A stretch of DNA of 27,643 nt from CALZJC01 sp041574955 (GTDB lineage Bacteria > Acidobacteriota > Thermoanaerobaculia > Multivoradales > JAHEKO01): positions 1 through 27,643 of the forward strand of contig JBFGNS010000040.1 in assembly GCA_041574955.1 (NCBI GenBank). The letters are read 5' to 3'. Position numbers and translations under genes: made by a program. The notes below the pieces were generated by a model. That model searched no databases. It saw nothing but the letters and a program-made list of their open reading frames with translations, and was not told where the DNA came from. Positions 7,480-15,775 of this stretch are shown piece after piece (the stretch's first letter is position 1; each line of letters begins with the position of its first letter).

Positions 7480-7509
7480 AGTCTAGCAGCGTGGTGTGCG
7501 TCCTCGGAA
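7480..7509 (-). promoter_or_regulatory. Candidate promoter of purD (extended -10)
   Basis: Minus-strand TGC-TAGACT (7480-7488) is an extended -10 identical to the one before serS. A weak -35, TTCCGA (7504-7509), lies 18 bp away. The predicted start near 7473 gives a leader of about 70 nt. The -35 lies inside the first copy of a direct repeat (7498-7524), so a factor binding there could affect purD. Confidence 0.45.
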
Positions 7510-7524
7510 CGCGCGTCCTCGGAA
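7498..7524. repeat. Paired 12-bp direct repeat, 15-bp period
   Basis: GCGTCCTCGGAA occurs exactly twice, at 7498-7509 and 7513-7524. The copies are 15 bp apart and lie about 108-134 bp upstream of the predicted sigma-54 start near 7632, within the usual range of enhancer-binding-protein sites. The first copy also overlaps the putative purD -35. Confidence 0.6.
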
Positions 7525-7604
7525 AAGGGCGAGCCGTCCCCTGCCGGCCGCCGGCGACCGGCGCGAGGGGCGCTACAACCCACGCGCACAAGGCTCTCCG
7601 CGGG

Positions 7605-7621
7605 TTGGCACCCGAGTTGCT
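7605..7621 (+). promoter_or_regulatory. Sigma-54 (RpoN) promoter of the beta-barrel gene
   Basis: TTGGCAC (7605-7611), a 5-nt spacer, then TTGCT (7617-7621) matches the -24/-12 consensus TGGCAC-N5-TTGCW exactly. The invariant GG (7607-7608) and GC (7619-7620) are separated by 10 nt as required. Predicted start near 7632 leaves about 49 nt to the ATG at 7681. Confidence 0.75.
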
Positions 7622-7680
7622 CTGCACAGTGGGCGTTGACCGGCGCGCTCGTCGGCGCCGCGCGAGAAAGGGGAGACGCC

Positions 7681-8382
7681 ATGATCCACATTCGCAAGCT
7701 GCTGTTGACCGCCCTCGTCCCGCTGATCGCCGTACCGGCCGTGGCCCAGTACCGGCAGGGCCCGTCCTACGCCGACAACGGCTTCCGCCTGCGCCTCGGC
7801 GAGTTCACCCCGCGCGGCGACTCGGACTACTGGTTCGACAAGGGGTTCGACTTCACCGGCACCGAGGAGGACTTCGAGGACCTCGTCGCCGGCCTCGACT
7901 TCCAGCGTTCTCTCGGGCGGCGGCTCGGCCTGATCGTGTCGGCCAGCGCCTACGAGGGGTCGCTGGCGCAGAGCTACCGCGACTTCGAGGACCCCTCCGG
8001 CTTCGACATCACCCACACCACCTCGCTCGACATCACCAGCTTCGACGTCGGCCTGCTCTACCACCTGGTGCGGCGCAACGCTCGCGTCGTGCCGTACGTC
8101 GGCGCCGGCGGCAGCGTGGTCGGCTGGCGGCTGATCGAGGACGGCGAGTTCATCGACTTCGGCACTCTCGAGATCTTCGCCGACCGCTTCGAGGAGACCG
8201 GCGAGGCGCTGGGCTGGTTCTACCTGCTCGGCCTCGAGGTGCCGCTGGGCGAGAGCTGGCGTCTGTTCGCCGAGAGCCGCTGGCACCGCGTGGACGACAA
8301 GCTGGCCGGCGACTTCGAGGGCCTGGGGACGCTCGACCTGTCGGGCCGCGCCGTCTCGTTCGGCGCCGGCTGGAGCTTCTGA
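7681..8382 (+). CDS. Outer-membrane beta-barrel protein, sigma-54 controlled
   Basis: A 233-residue exported protein. Residues 1-22 (MIHIRKLLLTALVPLIAVPAVA) are a clear signal peptide ending AVA before QYRQG. The rest shows alternating beta-strand patterning, strand ends with YVGAGGSVVGW and VSFGAGWSF, and a C-terminal Phe, as in OmpA-like or OmpW-like small barrels and OMP_b-brl domains. Acidic loops (GTEEDFEDL, RDFEDPSG) may face outward. The ATG has GGGGAG 6 nt upstream. Its promoter matches RpoN consensus, so expression should need an enhancer-binding protein, meaning a conditional role such as nutrient, envelope or surface response. The gene stops 7 nt before the convergent peroxidase stop. 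Ligand and exact family are unknown. Confidence 0.75.
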   Translation: MIHIRKLLLTALVPLIAVPAVAQYRQGPSYADNGFRLRLGEFTPRGDSDYWFDKGFDFTGTEEDFEDLVAGLDFQRSLGRRLGLIVSASAYEGSLAQSYRDFEDPSGFDITHTTSLDITSFDVGLLYHLVRRNARVVPYVGAGGSVVGWRLIEDGEFIDFGTLEIFADRFEETGEALGWFYLLGLEVPLGESWRLFAESRWHRVDDKLAGDFEGLGTLDLSGRAVSFGAGWSF

Positions 8383-8389
8383 GCCCCGC

Positions 8390-9616
<1,227 letters not shown>

Positions 9617-10285
9617 CGAGCGAACTCTTCGCGCACGCTCTCGGAGACCGCGCCGCCACCGCTCTCGAGCCACCGCTTCATGGCGGTCATCAGCTCGCCC
9701 GCCCGCGGCCGGTCGATGCGGAACAGCTCCATGTACGCCTCCTTGGCGTCCTCCAGGCGGCCCAGACCGAGGTAGGCCTCGCCGCGGTACTCGATGGCCT
9801 CGGGGTAGAGCGGGTTGAGCTCGAGAGCGCGATCGTAGGCGGCGATCGACTCGTCGAACTCACCGGTCTTGCGCAACGCGTAGCCGAGGCTGCTCCAGGC
9901 CTGGTAGTAGTCGGGCTTCACGTCGACCGCGGCGCGCAGCTCGCGAACCGCCTTGCCGTAAGCCTTCTGCGCCTTCTTCAACAGCTTGTCGCGCGCCTTG
10001 CCCTCGGCCGCCTCGGCCTCCTCCTCGAGCTTCCAGGCCTTGTCCCGGTGCTTGAGGCCCTGGTTGTAGGCGGCGACGGCGCGCTGCTCGGGGGTCAGCT
10101 CGGGGGTCGGGGTGGGCTCCGGTGCCGACGAGCCGCCGGCCGCCGCCAGCGCCAGTGGAGCGAGCAGGGCGAGAGCCAGAGCGGTGGCCAGGATCTTCTT
10201 CATGTCGCTTTCCTCCGTCTGGTTGCTTGCGCCGCCGTCGTTCCAGAGATACGCGGCCGACAGGCTCCTAGTTTACCCGGTGCTT

Positions 10286-10291
10286 TATGAT
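10286..10291 (+). promoter_or_regulatory. -10 element TATGAT, possible leaderless promoter
   Basis: TATGAT ends 8 nt before the GTG of the phosphorylase gene, which has no Shine-Dalgarno. A start 7-9 nt downstream of the hexamer would place the mRNA 5' end at or next to the GTG. No clear -35 is visible. Confidence 0.45.
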
Positions 10292-10299
10292 CGCGGCCC

Positions 10300-11148
10300 G
10301 TGGCCACCGCCCACCACCTGCGGCTGAGCTCCCGAGATCTCGAGGGCAACGACGGGCTGGGCCGCTACGTCTGGCTGCCCGGGGATCCCGGCCGCGCCCG
10401 CCTTCTCGCCGACCAGCTCGAGCAGGTGCGGACGGTTACCAACCCGCGCGGGCTGGATGTCCACCTCGGCCGGCTGAGCGGCGAACCGGGAGAGCCGATC
10501 GACGTCGCCGCCGTCGCCACCGGCATCGGCGCCGGCGCCGCCGAAGTGGTGGTGCACGAGCTGCTGGCGTGTGGCGCCCGCCGGCTGCTGCGGGTCGGCT
10601 CGTGCGGCACCATGAACGAGGCGGTCCGCCCCGGCCAGGTGGTGGTGGCGTGCGCGGCGGTGCGCGACGAGGCGGTGACCGGCACCTGGGCGCCGGCCGG
10701 CTTCCCGGCCCTGGCCCACCCCGAGGTGACGGCGGCGATGTGCGAGGGCGCGCGGCGCACCGGTCTCGCCGGCGAGACCTTCCGCGGCATCTGCCACAGC
10801 AAGTCGTCGCTCTACGCCCGCGAGTTCGGCCACGGACCGCGCGGCGAGGAGAACCTGCGCTACTGCCGGACGCTGCGCGACTGCGGCGTGATCGCCAGCG
10901 AGATGGAAGCCTCGACCCTGTTCGTGCTGGCCGCTGTCCACGCGCCGTGGGCCGGTCCGCTGGACCGCCCGGCGGGCCGCGACGAGCTGCAGGCCGGCGC
11001 GGTGCTGGCGGTCTTCGCCACCGACCGCTCGGACATGGTCTTCGACCCCGAGGCCGCCCGGCAGGCCGAACGGCGGGCGATCCGGGTGGCGGTGGCGGGC
11101 ACGCGGGTGTGGGCGGCTGCCGACCGGGCAGCCGCGGCGCCGGCATGA
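10300..11148 (+). CDS. Nucleoside phosphorylase, uridine-phosphorylase type
   Basis: A PNP_UDP_1 family enzyme that cleaves nucleosides with phosphate to a base and ribose-1-phosphate (salvage). The 282 residues show the phosphate-binding LPGDPGR (26-32), RVGSCGTMNEAV (98-109) and SEMEAST, which holds the Glu-Met-Glu that binds ribose hydroxyls. The N-terminal HLRLSSRDLEG is typical of uridine phosphorylases. The specificity region (KSSLYAREFGHGPRGEEN) differs from E. coli Udp, and the late FATDRSDMVF segment lacks a clear purine-specific Asp, so the substrate is uncertain. GTG is the likely start, since an upstream ATG is in another frame. The stop overlaps the next start (ATGA), giving a tight three-gene unit with a DUF885 protein and a GH113-like protein. 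Confidence 0.85.
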   Translation: MATAHHLRLSSRDLEGNDGLGRYVWLPGDPGRARLLADQLEQVRTVTNPRGLDVHLGRLSGEPGEPIDVAAVATGIGAGAAEVVVHELLACGARRLLRVGSCGTMNEAVRPGQVVVACAAVRDEAVTGTWAPAGFPALAHPEVTAAMCEGARRTGLAGETFRGICHSKSSLYAREFGHGPRGEENLRYCRTLRDCGVIASEMEASTLFVLAAVHAPWAGPLDRPAGRDELQAGAVLAVFATDRSDMVFDPEAARQAERRAIRVAVAGTRVWAAADRAAAAPA

Positions 11149-12959
11149 GTCGCGGCCGGCTCGTCGCCGCGGGGGCGGCGCTGGTCGCCATCGCGGCCGC
11201 GGTCTACCTGGTGCCGCTGGTGTTCTTCAAGCCGTGGACGCTCGAGCAGTTCTACGGCCGGCTGTTCCTCGAGTTCGTGCTGCGCCGGCCGATGCTGCTC
11301 AGCCAGCTCCGCCTGCTCGAGCCGCTGGGGCTCGACTTCCACAACGACGAGCTGGACGACCTCTCGCCCGACTTCCAGCGCCGCGAGGCCGCGTGGGTCG
11401 CGCGCCAGCTCGAGATCCTGCGGCGTTTCGACCGCGACGCGCTGCGCGGCGGCGAGCGGCTGAGCTACGAGGTGCTGGAGTGGTTTCTCGAGGACGTCGC
11501 CGCCGGTCGCCCGTTCATGCTCCACGACTACCCGATCAACCCGGTCGACGGCCTGCAGGCCGGCCTGCCCGAGTTCCTGCTGACCGGCCACCGGATCGAC
11601 GATCTCGACGGAGCCGAGGACTACGTCACCCGCGTCGGCCGCCTGCCGCGCGCCCTCGAGCAGCTGCGTCTGGGCCTCGAGGAGCGGCGGCGGCGGCGGA
11701 TCGTGCTGCCGCTGCCGCTGCTGCGCGCCGCGCTGCGCGAGATGCGCGAGTTCACCGCCATCGCGGCCGACCGTCACCCGCTCTATCTACGGCTCGAGCA
11801 GCGGCTCGAGCAGCTCGACGTGCCGCCCGCGGCGCGCCGCCGGCTGCTCGAGCGGCTCGAGGACGAGGTGGCCGGCCGCGTCTACCCGGCCTACGCCGCT
11901 ACCGCCGACCGGCTCGAGGAGCTGACGGCCGACAGCGGCGACGAGGTCGGCGTCTGGCGGCTGCCCGACGGCGAAGCGTTCTACGCCTACGCCCTCGGCC
12001 ATCACGCGACCCGGCCGGTCTCGGCCTCGGCCCTCCACCGGCTGGGGCTCGACGAGGTAACCCGCATCGAGGCCGAGATGCGGCTGGCGCTCGACGGGCT
12101 CGGGCTGCCTGTCGAGCAGCCGGGCGCCACGGTCCGGCGGCTCGCCACGGAGCCGGCGTTCCTCTACGCCGACGACGATCAGGGGCGCGCCCGGATCCTC
12201 GCCGACGCGCGCGCCATCCTCGATCAGGCGGAGGCCCGCCTCGACGAGCTGTTCCCACGCCGGCCGCCGGTGGGGGTGCGGGTGGCGGCGGTGGCGGAGG
12301 CCGACGAGCTGGACTCACCGCGCGCGTTCTACCAGCCGCCGCCGCCCGACCGCTCGGGGCCGGGAGTCTTCTACCTGAACCTGCGTCAGCTCGACAGCCT
12401 GCCCCGCTTCCGGCTGCGAACCCTGGTGTACCACGAGGCTGTGCCGGGGCACCATTCGCAGGGTGCGCTGGCGCCGAGCGGCGCCGACGAGCCGCTGTTC
12501 CGGCGGCTGCTGCCGTTCACCGCCTTCGTCGAGGGCTGGGCGCTGTACGCCGAGCGCCTGGCCGCCGAGCACGGTCTGCTGGACGATCCGCACGACCGGC
12601 TGGGACACCTCGACGCCGAGCTGTTCCGCGCCGCTCGGCTGGTCACCGACACCGGCATCCACCACCTGCGCTGGGACCGTGAGCGGGCGATCGCCTACTT
12701 GTCGCGCGTCACCGGGCTCGAGCGGCCGGAAGCGCTGGCCGAGATCGACCGCCAGATCGTCTCGCCGGGCCGGGTGTGCGCCTCCAAGGTCGGCCAGACG
12801 ACCCTGCTCGAGCTACGCGCGCGGGCCCGCGGGCTGCTCGGCGAGCGGTTCGACCTACGGCGGTTCCACGCCGCGGTTCTGCGCGACGGAGCGCTGCCCC
12901 TGACGCTGCTCGAGGGGAGGATGGAGGCGTGGATGGCCGGCGAGCGGGGGACACCGTGA
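11145..12959 (+). CDS. DUF885 family protein (putative membrane-anchored zinc peptidase)
   Basis: A 604-residue DUF885 protein; the family is widespread and probably metallopeptidase-like, with few members characterised. An N-terminal hydrophobic segment (residues 5-27, VAAGAALVAIAAAVYLVPLVFF) without a good cleavage site suggests a signal anchor with the body in the periplasm. The diagnostic motif YHEAVPGHH lies at 429-437, with His430, Glu431 and His436/His437 in an HExxxxHH-like arrangement. A second conserved Glu follows in FVEGWALYAERL (E463). The middle third is charged and helical. The ATG overlaps the upstream stop by 4 nt and the stop overlaps the next GTG by 4 nt, so all three are probably translationally coupled. 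The peptide or amino-acid-conjugate substrate is not known. Confidence 0.85.
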   Translation: MSRGRLVAAGAALVAIAAAVYLVPLVFFKPWTLEQFYGRLFLEFVLRRPMLLSQLRLLEPLGLDFHNDELDDLSPDFQRREAAWVARQLEILRRFDRDALRGGERLSYEVLEWFLEDVAAGRPFMLHDYPINPVDGLQAGLPEFLLTGHRIDDLDGAEDYVTRVGRLPRALEQLRLGLEERRRRRIVLPLPLLRAALREMREFTAIAADRHPLYLRLEQRLEQLDVPPAARRRLLERLEDEVAGRVYPAYAATADRLEELTADSGDEVGVWRLPDGEAFYAYALGHHATRPVSASALHRLGLDEVTRIEAEMRLALDGLGLPVEQPGATVRRLATEPAFLYADDDQGRARILADARAILDQAEARLDELFPRRPPVGVRVAAVAEADELDSPRAFYQPPPPDRSGPGVFYLNLRQLDSLPRFRLRTLVYHEAVPGHHSQGALAPSGADEPLFRRLLPFTAFVEGWALYAERLAAEHGLLDDPHDRLGHLDAELFRAARLVTDTGIHHLRWDRERAIAYLSRVTGLERPEALAEIDRQIVSPGRVCASKVGQTTLLELRARARGLLGERFDLRRFHAAVLRDGALPLTLLEGRMEAWMAGERGTP

Positions 12960-13993
12960 TCCGTCGGAGTGTGGTTGCGGCGTCGGCCGCCACCCTGCTC
13001 GTCTTGCTGCCGGTCGCCGGCGCCGAGCCGCCGGCAGGCGGTAGCGGCGACAGCTTCATGCGCGGCATGGTCGTGTCGTGCCCCACCTGGGGCCCGGTGT
13101 GGGGCTCACCGCTGATGTCCGACGCGCTCACCGAGCTGGCCGCGCTGGGCGTCGGATGGGTGGCCATCCACCCCTACGCCGGCGTACGACGCGACGGCAG
13201 CGTGCGGTTCACGCCGGCCGCCGAGACCGGCTTCCTCGCCGGTGCGGCCCAGCGCACCCGCGCCGCCGGCATGCGGCTGTTCTGGAAGCCCCACCTCGCC
13301 TACTGGGGGAGCTTCGAGTGGCGGGGAGCGATCTCGTTCGGCGCCGACGAGGCGGCCTGGCGGCGGTTCTTCGACGGCTACCGGGAGTTCATCGTCGACC
13401 AGGCGAGCTTCGCGGAGTCGGTCGGCGCCGAGCTGCTGGCGGTCGGCGTCGAGTACGAGGCCACCACGCACCGTGAGGACGAGTGGCGCCGGATCATCGC
13501 CGCGGTGCGCCGCGTCTACAGCGGCCGGCTGACCTACGCCGCCAACTGGGACACGCTGGGCCGGGTCGGCTTCTGGGACGCCCTCGACCTGATCGGCGTG
13601 CACGGCTACTTCCCGCTGACCGACGACGACCGTCCGAGCGCCGAGACCCTGCGGCAAGCCTGGGACGGCCCGCTGGCGGAGCTCGGCCGGCTGTCCGAGA
13701 CCCACGGGGGCCTGCCGGTGGTGTTCGCCGAGATCGGCTATAGCCGGTCGTCCGACGCCGCCCGCCGTCCCTGGATCCGGCAGTTCGAGGACACCGCTGA
13801 CAGCCGCGAGCTGCGCCGCCGCCTGATGGAGGCGGCGCTCGACCGGCTGGAGCGCGAGCCGCTGGTGCGCGGCCTGTTCTGGTGGAAGTGGATGCCCGGC
13901 GGGCGCGGCGAGCGCGACTTCTCGATGCGCGATCCCGAAGCGCGCGCCGTGCTCGCCAGCCGCTGGGGACCGGCGGTGGCCAGCGGCCGCTAG
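12956..13993 (+). CDS. Exported glycoside-hydrolase-like TIM-barrel protein (GH113-like)
   Basis: A 345-residue protein starting at a GTG that overlaps the DUF885 stop (GTGA). Residues 1-23 form a signal peptide (cleavage near AGA-EPP). The body reads as a TIM barrel: FMRGMVVSCPTWGPVWG, then ALGVGWVAIHPYAGVR, KPHLAYWG, a candidate acid/base in GVEYEATT (E166), LIGVHGYFPLT, a candidate nucleophile in FAEIGYS (E259), and LFWWKWMPGG at the end. Glu after strands 4 and 7 is the clan GH-A layout, and the WWKW ending resembles GH113 beta-mannanase relatives. Substrate cannot be read from the sequence; GH113 assignment is by motif memory only. Its coupling to a phosphorylase and a DUF885 protein does not define a pathway. 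Confidence 0.65.
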   Translation: MIRRSVVAASAATLLVLLPVAGAEPPAGGSGDSFMRGMVVSCPTWGPVWGSPLMSDALTELAALGVGWVAIHPYAGVRRDGSVRFTPAAETGFLAGAAQRTRAAGMRLFWKPHLAYWGSFEWRGAISFGADEAAWRRFFDGYREFIVDQASFAESVGAELLAVGVEYEATTHREDEWRRIIAAVRRVYSGRLTYAANWDTLGRVGFWDALDLIGVHGYFPLTDDDRPSAETLRQAWDGPLAELGRLSETHGGLPVVFAEIGYSRSSDAARRPWIRQFEDTADSRELRRRLMEAALDRLEREPLVRGLFWWKWMPGGRGERDFSMRDPEARAVLASRWGPAVASGR

Positions 13994-14068
13994 CTCGACC
14001 TTCGCACCGGGCCGCCGGATGGGGGAAAGGGCCCGGGCAGCGGCTGCGCTAGGCTTGTGACCGCGACG

Positions 14069-15064
14069 ATGAGCGCACGGCCCGCCCAAGCCTCGCCGGC
14101 CGGCTCGGCGCCGGTGGCGACCGCCCGCGACTATCTGGCGCTGGCGCGGGTCGATCACTGGATCAAGCAGCTGTTCATCGTTCCGGGGATCGTCTTCGCC
14201 TGCCTGCTGCTCGAGCGCTCCCCGGTCGACGCGTTCGGCCGCATCGCGCTCGGCCTCGCCGGCGCCGTGCTCGTGTCCTCGGCCAACTACGTCATCAACG
14301 AGTGGCTCGACGCGCGCCACGACCGCCACCATCCGACCAAACGGCTGCGTCCGGCGGCGGCCAAGCGAATGTCGCCGGCGCTGGTCTACCTCGAGTACGC
14401 GGTGCTCGCCGGCGGCGGCCTGGCGCTGGCGGCGGCGGTCTCCCGCCTGTTCCTGGCCACCGCCGTGCTGTTGTTCCTCAGCGGGCTGGTCTACAACGTG
14501 CCGCCGCTCAGGACCAAGGAGACCGCCTACCTCGACGTGTTGAGCGAAGCGGTCAACAACCCGCTGCGGCTAACCCTCGGCTGGGCGATGATCGACTCGA
14601 CGACGCTGCCGCCTGGCAGCCTGCTGCTGGCGTTCTGGGCCGGCGGCGGCTTCCTGATGGCGATCAAGCGTTTCGCCGAGTACCGCTCGGCGGCCGACGA
14701 CGGCAACCTGGCCGCGCTGGCGCTCTACCGCAAGTCGTTCCGCGTCTACACCGCCGACTCGTTGCTCCTGTCGTCGTTCCTCTACGCCCTGATGACGGCG
14801 TTCATGCTGGCGGTCTTCCTCATCAAGTACCGCATCGAGTACCTGCTGTCGATGCCGCTGTTCGCGGCGCTGTTCGCGGTCTACCTGTGGGTCGGGCTCA
14901 AGCACGACTCCTCGGCGCAGGCTCCCGAGCGGCTGTTCCGCGAGACCCGGCTGCTGGTGGCGGTGGCGGTGCTGGTCGCTGCCCTGGTGCTGCTCACCTG
15001 GTTCGACGTGCCGCTGCTCGACCAGCTCTCCAGTCCCTACTACATCCGGCTGCCGGCCGGCTGA
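14069..15064 (+). CDS. UbiA-family prenyltransferase, decaprenyl-phosphate phosphoribosyltransferase-like
   Basis: An integral membrane enzyme of 331 residues with about eight to nine transmembrane helices. The first Asp-rich site is NEWLDARHDRHHPTKRLRP (77-95). It closely parallels the NDxxDxxxDxxHPTKRxRP motif of mycobacterial DPPR synthase (Rv3806c), which transfers 5-phosphoribose from PRPP to decaprenyl phosphate. Other parallels are RVDHWIKQ near the N-terminus, MAIKRFAEYRS, and YRKSFRVYTADSL. The usual aromatic prenyl acceptor of UbiA proper is therefore less likely. The start may be the GTG at 14057; the ATG at 14069 is chosen because a -10-like TAGGCT (14050-14055) would place a transcription start between them. 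A HAD phosphatase follows 15 nt downstream. In mycobacteria this chemistry supplies arabinofuranose donors. Confidence 0.8.
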   Translation: MSARPAQASPAGSAPVATARDYLALARVDHWIKQLFIVPGIVFACLLLERSPVDAFGRIALGLAGAVLVSSANYVINEWLDARHDRHHPTKRLRPAAAKRMSPALVYLEYAVLAGGGLALAAAVSRLFLATAVLLFLSGLVYNVPPLRTKETAYLDVLSEAVNNPLRLTLGWAMIDSTTLPPGSLLLAFWAGGGFLMAIKRFAEYRSAADDGNLAALALYRKSFRVYTADSLLLSSFLYALMTAFMLAVFLIKYRIEYLLSMPLFAALFAVYLWVGLKHDSSAQAPERLFRETRLLVAVAVLVAALVLLTWFDVPLLDQLSSPYYIRLPAG

Positions 15065-15079
15065 GCGCGGCGTCCGACC

Positions 15080-15769
15080 GTGCAGCCGGTGGAGTGGAAG
15101 CGGTACCGCGCCGTCGTCTTCGACGTCGACGGCACGCTCTACGACCAGCGGCTGATGCGCCGCCGAATGGCGATCGAGCTGGCCGCCCGCTGCCTCCGGC
15201 GCCCGCGCACCTGGAGCGACGCCCGGCTGCTGGCGCTGTTCCGCGGCGAGCGCGAGCGGCTCGCCGAGGCCGGCGGTGGCGGCGTCGAGCGCCGCCAGTA
15301 CGAGCTGCCCGCGGAGCGGCTGGGCCTCGCGCCGGCGCGCGTCGAGGCGGTGGTGCGCGAGTGGATGCTGGAGCGCCCGCTGCGCCACCTGCCGGCGTGC
15401 CGCTGGCCGCGGGTGGACGAGCTGTTCTCCCGCCTACACGCCGGCGGCTGGCGGATCGGCGTCTTCTCCGACTACCCGGTCGCCGCCAAGCTGGCGGCCC
15501 TCGGGCTGGACTCCGACGCCACGGTGGCTGCCACCGATGCCGATGTCGACCGCCTCAAGCCCGACCCCGCCGGCCTGCTCCGGCTGCTCGAGAGGCTGGC
15601 GGTTGCGCCGGCGGAGGCGCTGGTGGTCGGCGACCGGGACGATCGCGACGGCGAGTCCGCCCGCCGGGCCGGCTGCGACTACCGGCTGCTGGCCCGCCGG
15701 CCGCGGCGGGCGCACGAGTTTGGCGGCTACGCCGAGCTGCTCGCCGGCGTGCCGTCCGGCGGACGGTAG
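15080..15769 (+). CDS. HAD-superfamily hydrolase (phosphatase)
   Basis: A 229-residue HAD phosphatase with all four motifs: I, FDVDGTLYD (D15 nucleophile, D17 acid/base); II, VFSDYP; III, the Lys in DRLKPDP; IV, VVGDRDDRDGES. A helical cap lies between motifs I and II (about 25-110), as in subfamily I enzymes. The GTG at 15080 is 15 nt after the UbiA-like gene, so the two are probably one transcript. UbiA-type DPPR synthases need a later phosphatase step to remove the 5-phosphate from decaprenyl-phosphoryl-phosphoribose, and this protein is a plausible candidate (inference). A general sugar-phosphate or phosphoglycolate-like phosphatase is the alternative. Confidence 0.85.
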   Translation: MQPVEWKRYRAVVFDVDGTLYDQRLMRRRMAIELAARCLRRPRTWSDARLLALFRGERERLAEAGGGGVERRQYELPAERLGLAPARVEAVVREWMLERPLRHLPACRWPRVDELFSRLHAGGWRIGVFSDYPVAAKLAALGLDSDATVAATDADVDRLKPDPAGLLRLLERLAVAPAEALVVGDRDDRDGESARRAGCDYRLLARRPRRAHEFGGYAELLAGVPSGGR

Positions 15770-15775
15770 GACCCG

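Noticed and set aside
10287..12959. 890-residue frame suggesting a long N-terminal extension of the DUF885 protein
   Set aside because: The first 286 residues are the off-frame reading of the nucleoside phosphorylase. The DUF885 start at 11145 is supported by an ATGA overlap and a hydrophobic N-terminus.
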